Shown here piece by piece: positions 1 to 5,095 of a stretch of DNA of 15,881 nucleotides. Position numbers and translations under genes: made by a program. Position 1 is the stretch's first letter. The number at the start of each line of letters is the position of its first letter. The notes beneath the pieces are model-generated. The model ran no database searches, was not told the origin of the DNA, and saw nothing but the letters and a program-made list of their open reading frames with translations. Origin of the DNA: Oscillospiraceae bacterium (lineage in GTDB: Bacteria > Bacillota > Clostridia > Oscillospirales > Ruminococcaceae); contig JAHZHS010000001.1 of NCBI GenBank assembly GCA_019420135.1, positions 28,246-44,126 of the forward strand. The letters are read 5' to 3'.

Positions 1-202
1 CGTCACCTGCGAGGAGCACAGCATCCTGGGCGGTCTGGGCGAAGCCGTGGCCGCTGTGCTGGGCGAGCAGTGCCCCACCCCCATGTGCCGGGTGGGCGTC
101 CGGGATGTGTTCGGCCACTCGGGCCCTGCCTGGGATTTGCTGGAACAGTTTGGCCTGCGCAGTGATGGGATTGTGGCTGCTGTGCACAAAGTGCTGAAGT
201 AA
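1..202 (+). CDS. Transketolase, C-terminal subunit (3' end only)
   Basis: Only the last 66 codons are in the window; the reading frame begins at base 2 and ends with TAA at 200-202. The peptide contains EEHSILGGLGEAVAAVL followed by a segment ending in VFGHSGPAWDLLEQFGL, which is the typical C-terminal domain of transketolase or of the split transketolase C-terminal subunit common in Firmicutes. Transketolase moves two-carbon units between sugar phosphates in the non-oxidative pentose phosphate pathway, in the cytoplasm. The thiamine and active-site parts lie off the window, so a full-length enzyme and a split subunit cannot be told apart. The related 1-deoxyxylulose-5-phosphate synthase is less likely. 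The GNAT-like gene follows 54 bases later on the same strand. Confidence 0.85.
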   Translation, partial: VTCEEHSILGGLGEAVAAVLGEQCPTPMCRVGVRDVFGHSGPAWDLLEQFGLRSDGIVAAVHKVLK

Positions 203-256
203 GTGCGGTTGCTCTTGTTGGATTTCTTTGCTACACTGAGGGCAGAGGTGATTATT

Positions 257-526
257 ATGGAGTTTTGCAAAGCGCCTGGCCGGATTTTTGCCACGGATGA
301 AACAGGAAAACTGCTGGCGGAAGTAACCTTTCCGGAACAGGAAGGCATCGCCGTCATCAACCACACCTTTGTGGACGGTTCTCTGCGGGGACAGGGGATA
401 GCCGGACAGCTTCTGCGCGCAGTGGCCGATACCCTGCGCCGGGATGGCCGCAAGGCCAGGCCTACCTGTTCCTACGCCATACACTGGTTTGAGACTCACC
501 CTGAGGAGCAGGATCTGTTGGGGTGA
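257..526 (+). CDS. Small GNAT-like N-acetyltransferase (YjdJ type)
   Basis: An 89-residue protein carrying only the core of the GNAT fold. The segment RGQGIAGQLLRAVADTLRR matches the acetyl-CoA pyrophosphate-binding loop and following helix of the small YjdJ-like family (COG2388), whose members are about 90-100 residues long. Substrates of this family are mostly unknown. The start is ATG at 257, preceded by GAGGTG about seven bases upstream. An in-frame GTG at 203, directly after the transketolase stop, would add 18 hydrophobic residues that do not belong to the family and has no ribosome binding site of its own. The gene probably shares a transcript with the transketolase gene and stops well before the strong hairpin at 824. 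Confidence 0.75.
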   Translation: MEFCKAPGRIFATDETGKLLAEVTFPEQEGIAVINHTFVDGSLRGQGIAGQLLRAVADTLRRDGRKARPTCSYAIHWFETHPEEQDLLG

Positions 527-823
527 TTTTCCTTACTGCAAGACCACACCAACCTCCATTGCATATTCTTTATGATATAAATTGAGCGGAAAGCCGGTTT
601 ACGGATTCTTCGCCGGGAGGAAGCCTTTCGCCCTGTCCGGTTTTGGAATGTGGGGGCGCTGGCATGGTTCGCCTGTGTGCTGCCCTGGGAGGGCCGGGCT
701 TATCGGTGAACACCTGCCGGAAGCAGTGATCCCTTGCCCAGTCGATTCTGGAACAGAACGGCGTGCGGGAGGGACCATCCACCGCTACCCGCTGGTGACG
801 GAAAAGCCGGCATCAATGCATGA

Positions 824-870
824 CCCAGGGGAGTTGCTTTTGGAAAAGCCACTCCCCTGGGTTTGTTGTA
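824..870 (+). terminator. Long rho-independent terminator
   Basis: Two 18-base arms, 824-841 and 844-861, are complementary at 17 of 18 positions around a GG centre; the innermost T and A pairs probably open to give a workable loop. The outer part is CCCAGGGGAG paired with CTCCCCTGGG, followed by the T-rich TTTGTTGT. It would end rightward transcription from the transketolase/GNAT side. On the minus strand no T-tract follows, so it points rightward. Confidence 0.7.
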
Positions 871-962
871 TGAGAAAAAGTTGGGCTGTCTGCCAACCCC
901 GCGGAGAGATGTGCGCTGTTGGGATCCGCCCTTTCAACAACCCCTTCAATTTCATACAAAAC

Positions 963-995
963 AAAAAGAGCAACATCTATAAAGATGCTGCTCTT
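963..995 (-). terminator. Terminator left with the tRNA remnant
   Basis: Arms 966-977 and 984-995 pair with a loop of six (978-983). The single change from the copy at 9595-9624 produces a G-U pair when read on the minus strand, so the hairpin still forms. AAAAA at 963-967 gives a U-tract in minus-strand RNA. It may still terminate leftward transcripts from the tetR gene. Confidence 0.6.
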
Positions 996-1036
996 GGTGC
1001 GGCAGGGGAACCGGACCTCTGTCCGCTGGAGTCGGA
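995..1036 (-). pseudogene. Decayed 3' half of tRNA-Arg(CCG)
   Basis: Read on the minus strand this contains TCCGACTCC (the anticodon loop region of tRNA-Arg CCG), a damaged T arm and GCCGCACCA at the 3' end. It is related to the complete tRNA at 9624-9700, but the T loop has lost its TTCGAAT sequence, two bases are missing, and no D arm or 5' acceptor strand follows. It cannot fold into a tRNA. Confidence 0.75.
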
Positions 1037-1181
1037 AAACTGTGATAAATACCATGAACCAGCGCCGGAGCTGTAGTATGCACACATTCCGGCACGGGTT
1101 GTGACGACGATAAAAGAACGCGGCAACGTCAAACAATAAACGGGGCCGGCTGGGAAAAAGGTGTGATCATTGGTTGGTCAA

Positions 1182-1227
1182 GAATGTTCCGCTCATCGCA
1201 TCTGCTCCCGGAAGGTGCGGAACATTC
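1182..1227 (-). other. Inverted repeat across the tetR stop codon
   Basis: Perfect 10-base arms GAATGTTCCG (1182-1191) and CGGAACATTC (1218-1227) are separated by 26 bases that contain the tetR stop. On the minus strand the bases after it are not T-rich, so it is at most a weak terminator or a 3'-end mRNA structure. Confidence 0.4.
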
Positions 1228-1783
1228 CCTGCTTCATGTTTTTCATCATGATGTCCTGCACGTCCCGGGCGGTGACGGTGTCCTCGTACCGGAACCACCA
1301 CCGCACCAGCGTCATCATGTCGGAGGCGAACAGCCGGGCATAGAGGTCGGCATAGGGGTCGCTGCCCCAGGCGGGCAGGGTGTCCAGAATGGCGTCGTGG
1401 ACTGCGTCCACCATCCGGCCGAACACCCCCTGCTCCAGAGGAATGGACCACAGCAGGGTGTACTCCTCCTTGTGCTTGTGGAGAAAGCGCAGTACGTTCT
1501 CGAAATTCTTCTGGTAGATCAGGCTGTGGATGGTGTCGGGGGAGGCGGTGACAAAGGCTACGTCCAGCTGACGGCGGAAGCCCTCCAGCGCCCGGCCGAG
1601 ATACTGTTCCATCAGGTGGTATTTGCTGGGATAATACTTGTAAAAGGTGGACCGGTTGATGAGCGCCGTGCGGCACAGCTGTTCCACCGTGATCTTTTCA
1701 AAGGCGGTGTCCGCCAGACAGGTCAGAAGGGCTTGGTCGATCTGTCGCAGCGTCTTGACGACCCGCAGATCCGTTGGCGGCAT
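1193..1783 (-). CDS. TetR/AcrR-family transcriptional regulator
   Basis: A 196-residue protein, the usual TetR length. Residues of about 10-55 form the helix-turn-helix: FEKITVEQLCRTALINRSTF followed by YKYYPSKYHLMEQYL, with the family's typical TFYKYY recognition segment. The C-terminal two thirds form a helical ligand-binding and dimerisation domain containing LVRWWFRYE, a pattern frequent in DhaS-like TetR proteins. The ATG at 1783 has GGAGG seven bases upstream; a longer frame upstream to 2236 overlaps the flavoprotein gene and has no such site. It is divergent from the six-gene-scale island beginning at 1989, so the simplest reading is a local repressor relieved by the island's substrate or a product. 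The ligand cannot be told from sequence. Confidence 0.9.
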   Translation of the reverse strand: MPPTDLRVVKTLRQIDQALLTCLADTAFEKITVEQLCRTALINRSTFYKYYPSKYHLMEQYLGRALEGFRRQLDVAFVTASPDTIHSLIYQKNFENVLRFLHKHKEEYTLLWSIPLEQGVFGRMVDAVHDAILDTLPAWGSDPYADLYARLFASDMMTLVRWWFRYEDTVTARDVQDIMMKNMKQGMFRTFREQMR

Positions 1784-1896
1784 GGGCGTTCCTCCGTTCT
1801 TTTTTCGAGATATGCAACAATAAGGAGCTGTCTGTTGGATAAACAGCAAAAAGGAAAATCTTGATGCTAGGCAGGCAGCCCGCAGATTGTTAAAAT

Positions 1897-1918
1897 GATA
1901 GCAAAGAGGGTTTGCATC
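1897..1918. promoter_or_regulatory. Candidate TetR operator
   Basis: GCAAA (1901-1905) and TTTGC (1911-1915) form an inverted repeat around GAGGG, extended outward by GAT and ATC with a one-base slip. It lies at the expected start of tetR transcription, between the two divergent genes, which suits autoregulation. A second small palindrome, CTGTT-N5-AACAG, lies at 1832-1846. Neither is repeated elsewhere in the spacer, so the assignment is tentative. Confidence 0.35.
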
Positions 1919-1922
1919 TTTT

Positions 1923-1951
1923 ATTGTATCACATTGAAGGACCCTGCACAA
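1923..1951 (-). promoter_or_regulatory. Candidate tetR promoter
   Basis: On the minus strand TTGTGC (1951-1946) and TACAAT (1928-1923) are separated by 17 bases. The -10 box matches consensus at five of six positions and the -35 at three. I found no equally good promoter for the rightward operon in 1784-1988. Confidence 0.4.
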
Positions 1952-1988
1952 ACCCAGGGAATTTGATGAAAAAAAGGAGAACGGTAAC

Positions 1989-2936
1989 ATGGCATTCAAG
2001 GTAATGGGCATCACCGCAGGACGCAAGAACGGCAACAGCGAGATCCTTCTGAAGGAGGCTCTCACCGCCTGCGAGGCGGCAGGCGCCGACGTCACCATGA
2101 TCAATCTGCGGGACTTCCATATTCTGGACTGCACCGGCTGCACCGCCTGCACCAAGGCAATGTCCCAGGGCAAGCACATCGGCTGCACTCTGGACGGCAA
2201 GGACGACAAGAAAAAGATCATGGACGTCATGCTCAATCAGGACGCGGTCATCTTCTCGGTGCCCACCTATGACCTGATGCCCGCCTCCGCCTACCTGACC
2301 TTCGCCCACCGCAGCCTGAGCTACGAGACCTCCTTCCTGGAGACCATCGGCGCCATTGAGCACAAGGACCGGGTGGCAGGACTCATCTCGGTGGGCGGCT
2401 CCACCCGTTCCTGGCAGTCCATGGCCCTGGAGGGCCTGCAGGCCACCATGTTCACCACCGACATGAAGGTGGTGGACATGATGCTGGCCACCCGGGTGCC
2501 TGCTCCCGGCCAGTGCCTGCTGGACGACGACCTGATGGCCCGGGCCCACAAGCTGGGCGAGCACATCATGGAGGCGGTGGCCACCCCCGCCGAGGAGCGC
2601 CACTGGCTGGGCGAGGAGGACATGGGCTGGTGCCCCAACTGCCACAGCAACGCCCTGGGCCTGGGCGAGATGCAGTGGGACGGCCCGCACTATCCCATCG
2701 AGTGCCAGGTCTGCGGCGCCGGCGGCACCCTGGAAAAGACCGAGGACGGCAAGTGGAAGTTCGTCATCCAGAAGGACGGCCTTTTGAAGGACCGCACCAC
2801 CGTGGCCGGCCGTGCCCGCCACCTGGAGGAGATCGCCCACACCCAGGGCGGCTTCTTCTCCGACCCGGAGAAGATCAAGCTGGTGCAGGAGCGCAAGGCT
2901 GCCTACGCCCAAAAGCAGTTCAAGGGCATCGACTGA
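1989..2936 (+). CDS. Iron-sulfur flavoprotein / NADPH-dependent FMN reductase-like
   Basis: A 315-residue flavodoxin-fold protein. GITAGRKNGNSE (about residues 7-18) is the FMN phosphate loop of the NADPH-dependent FMN reductase and iron-sulfur flavoprotein family, and SVPTYDLMPA (90-99) fits the isoalloxazine loop. C48, C51, C54 and C66 form a compact Cys cluster like that of archaeal/clostridial iron-sulfur flavoproteins, where it binds 4Fe-4S. The C-terminal extension holds C215-x2-C218 and C239-x2-C242, a likely zinc ribbon or rubredoxin-like knuckle that typical family members lack. The start has AGGAGA eight bases upstream. It is the first gene rightward from the TetR spacer and is followed after 38 bases by the NuoG/GltD-like fusion. 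A soluble electron carrier or small-molecule reductase role is inferred; the substrate is unknown. Confidence 0.8.
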   Translation: MAFKVMGITAGRKNGNSEILLKEALTACEAAGADVTMINLRDFHILDCTGCTACTKAMSQGKHIGCTLDGKDDKKKIMDVMLNQDAVIFSVPTYDLMPASAYLTFAHRSLSYETSFLETIGAIEHKDRVAGLISVGGSTRSWQSMALEGLQATMFTTDMKVVDMMLATRVPAPGQCLLDDDLMARAHKLGEHIMEAVATPAEERHWLGEEDMGWCPNCHSNALGLGEMQWDGPHYPIECQVCGAGGTLEKTEDGKWKFVIQKDGLLKDRTTVAGRARHLEEIAHTQGGFFSDPEKIKLVQERKAAYAQKQFKGID

Positions 2937-2974
2937 TGCCGCAAGATACAAAACCGGAAGAGAGGAGTCTTGAT

Positions 2975-5095
2975 ATGAGCGTTGCCATTGAGATTGACGG
3001 CAAACGCCTGCAGGCGGAACCGGGCATGAATGTGCTGGAAGCCGCCCTGCGCAATGGAATCTACATTCCCCATCTCTGCCACCATCCCGACCTGCCGGAC
3101 ATCGGTTCCTGCCGGCTGTGCATCGTGGAGGTGGAGGGGCAGGAGGGCGTCCAGCCCGCCTGCAAGCTGACGGTACAGGAGGGCATGAAGATCACCACCG
3201 ACAGCCCCCGCATTGCCGCCCAGCGCAAGCTGGCCATGGAGCTGTTGCTGGCCGCCCACCCCGAGGACTGCTCCACCTGCCCCAAGTACGGCCGGTGTGA
3301 GCTGCAGACCCTCATCCAGTACATGGGCGTCTCCGCCACCCGGATGCACACCCGGGTCAAGGGCTTTGCCCAGAACGACAGAAACCCCCTCCTCATCCAC
3401 GACATGAACCGCTGCGTCCTCTGCGGCCGCTGCGTGCGGGCCTGCAATGACCTGCGGGGTGTGGGAGTGCTGCAGTACAACAAGAAGGACATGGAGACCT
3501 ACGTGGGCACGCTGCACGACAAGCTGCTGAAAGACGCGGGCTGCCGGTTCTGCGGCGCCTGCGCCGAGGTCTGCCCCACCGGCACCATCCGGGACATCAT
3601 CGAGTATTCCCCGGTGGAAAAGCGGGATGTGCTGGTGCCCTGCCAGGCTACCTGCCCCGCCCACGCCGAGGTGCCCCGCTATGTGCGCTTTGTCAAGGAG
3701 GGCAAGTTCAGTGAGGCCCTGGCGGTCATCCATGAAAAGCTGCCCTTCCCCGAGTGCCTGGGCCATGTCTGCGCCCACCCCTGCGAGGCCGAGTGCCGCC
3801 GGGGCGAGGTCAATGAGGCGGTGTCCATCCGCAACATCAAGCGCTATGCTGCCGAGCACGGCAACAACGAGCTGTGGAAGAAAAACAGCAAGCACCTGCC
3901 CGCCACCGGCAAGAAGGTCTGCGTGGTGGGCGGCGGCCCCTCGGGCATGACGGCGGCCTACTACCTGGCCAAGCAGGGCCACGACGTGACCCTGAAGGAG
4001 GCCTATCCCACCCTGGGTGGCCAGATGTCCTACGGCATCCCCAGCTATCGTCTGCCCCGAGAGGTGGTGGCCAAGGAGGCCGCCTACCTGGGCGACGCCG
4101 GCGTCCATGTGGAGACAGGCTGCAAGGTCACCGATTTTGTGGGTCTGAAAGCCGACTATGACGCAGTGCTGCTGGCCCTGGGCACCCACAAGGGCGTCCG
4201 CCTGCCCATGGAGGGCAACGACCTGCCCGGGGTGCTGGTGAACAGCGATTTCCTGGCCAATGCCGCCATGGGCAAGCCCACCGGCATGGGCAAGCGGGTC
4301 ATCGTGCTGGGCGGCGGCAACGTGGCCTTCGACTGTGCCCGCACCGCCCGCCGCCTGGGGGCCGAGGAGATCCACCTGGCCTGCCTGGAAGCCCGGGACA
4401 AGATGCTGGCCGACGAGGAGGAGATCGCCCAGGCCCAGGAGGAGGGCATCCAGATCCATCCCGCCCATACCTTCGAGGCCATTGTGGGCACCGACCACGC
4501 CGAGGGCGTCCGCTTCTGCAAGGTGAAGAGCTTCACCTTTGACGAGAACCGCCGGGCCCACATCGAGAAGGAGGAAAACTCCGAGTACACCATCGGCGCC
4601 GACACGGTGATCTTTGCCACCGGCCAGCGCACCGACATCACCCCCGAGGCGGGGCTGGAGCTGGGACGTGCCAACTCCATCGCCCTGCAGCCGGGCAGCC
4701 ACCGCACCAGCGTGGAGGGCATCTATGCCTGCGGCGACGCAGTCTACGGCACCCGCACCGTCATCCAGGCCATTGCGGCCGGCCGGGAAGTGGCCTCCGA
4801 GATGGACAAGGCCCTGGGCGGGGACGGCGACATCAGCGAGGTGCTGGCCCCGGTGGAGAAGCCGGATGCCCGCATCGGCAAGGTGGAGGGCTTCGGCGAC
4901 CTGAAACGGGCGGAGGAGCAGTTCCTGACCCCCGAGGCCCGGGAGAACAGCTTTGTGCCCATCAGCGCGGGACTCTGCGACAGCGAGGCCTGCGGCGAGG
5001 CGGGCCGCTGCCTCCAGTGCGACCTGCGCTTCCAGATCACCGGACACCGCCTGTGGAGCGACTATATGGAAGACAAGGAGGGTGCCGCACAATGA
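2975..5095 (+). CDS. NuoG-like Fe-S / GltD-like FAD-NAD(P) oxidoreductase fusion
   Basis: 706 residues, cytoplasmic. In order: a 2Fe-2S domain (C35, C46, C49, C63); a NuoG-type His-Cys cluster (H95, C99, C102, C108); two 4Fe-4S motifs (C147/C150/C153/C157 and C190/C193/C196/C200); a GltD/dihydropyrimidine dehydrogenase-type Cys domain (C223, C227, C261, C266, C270, C274); then a two-dinucleotide-fold oxidoreductase with FAD motif GGGPSG at 319-324, nucleotide motif GGGNVA at 446-451 and the FAD-closing segment YACGDA at 584-589. RR at 459-460 resembles NADPH-preferring GltD proteins. It looks like a fusion of the SfrA-like and SfrB-like parts of Geobacter NADPH-dependent Fe(III) oxidoreductase. 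It probably oxidises NAD(P)H and feeds the next protein. ATG at 2975 has GAGGAG seven bases upstream; the stop overlaps the next start as ATGA. Confidence 0.85.
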   Translation: MSVAIEIDGKRLQAEPGMNVLEAALRNGIYIPHLCHHPDLPDIGSCRLCIVEVEGQEGVQPACKLTVQEGMKITTDSPRIAAQRKLAMELLLAAHPEDCSTCPKYGRCELQTLIQYMGVSATRMHTRVKGFAQNDRNPLLIHDMNRCVLCGRCVRACNDLRGVGVLQYNKKDMETYVGTLHDKLLKDAGCRFCGACAEVCPTGTIRDIIEYSPVEKRDVLVPCQATCPAHAEVPRYVRFVKEGKFSEALAVIHEKLPFPECLGHVCAHPCEAECRRGEVNEAVSIRNIKRYAAEHGNNELWKKNSKHLPATGKKVCVVGGGPSGMTAAYYLAKQGHDVTLKEAYPTLGGQMSYGIPSYRLPREVVAKEAAYLGDAGVHVETGCKVTDFVGLKADYDAVLLALGTHKGVRLPMEGNDLPGVLVNSDFLANAAMGKPTGMGKRVIVLGGGNVAFDCARTARRLGAEEIHLACLEARDKMLADEEEIAQAQEEGIQIHPAHTFEAIVGTDHAEGVRFCKVKSFTFDENRRAHIEKEENSEYTIGADTVIFATGQRTDITPEAGLELGRANSIALQPGSHRTSVEGIYACGDAVYGTRTVIQAIAAGREVASEMDKALGGDGDISEVLAPVEKPDARIGKVEGFGDLKRAEEQFLTPEARENSFVPISAGLCDSEACGEAGRCLQCDLRFQITGHRLWSDYMEDKEGAAQ

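Larger units (their letters stand above)
963..1036. repeat. Left copy of tRNA-Arg 3'/terminator direct repeat
   Basis: Bases 963-1036 match 9592-9667 in the same orientation. The first 41 bases (terminator hairpin, CCA end, five bases of acceptor stem) agree at 38 positions. The remainder is patchier, with a 2-base length difference, but shares ACCTCTG and then GGAGTCGGA at the same spacing. Similarity ends abruptly after the anticodon region. The two copies bracket the whole TetR-to-PhlG-like island. Confidence 0.8.
527..1192. other. Gene-poor spacer with terminator and tRNA remnant
   Basis: No open frame here has a ribosome binding site plus a recognisable protein. The longest, 582-1076 on the plus strand, runs through the hairpin at 824-861 and through tRNA-derived DNA, so it is not credible. 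Bases 527-820 hold nothing I can name. The remaining recognisable content is the rightward terminator at 824 and the copy of tRNA-Arg 3' sequence and terminator at 963-1036. Confidence 0.6.

Noticed and set aside
559..582. AT-rich TTGCAT and TATGAT/TATAAA-like boxes
   Set aside because: The boxes are too close together for a sigma-70-type promoter and no gene follows.
582..1076. 164-codon plus-strand frame in the left spacer
   Set aside because: It reads through a terminator hairpin and the tRNA remnant, has no clear ribosome site and resembles no protein I know.
1784..2236. N-terminal extension of the TetR frame upstream of 1783
   Set aside because: It overlaps the divergent flavoprotein gene; the ATG at 1783 has GGAGG and begins a normal-length TetR protein.
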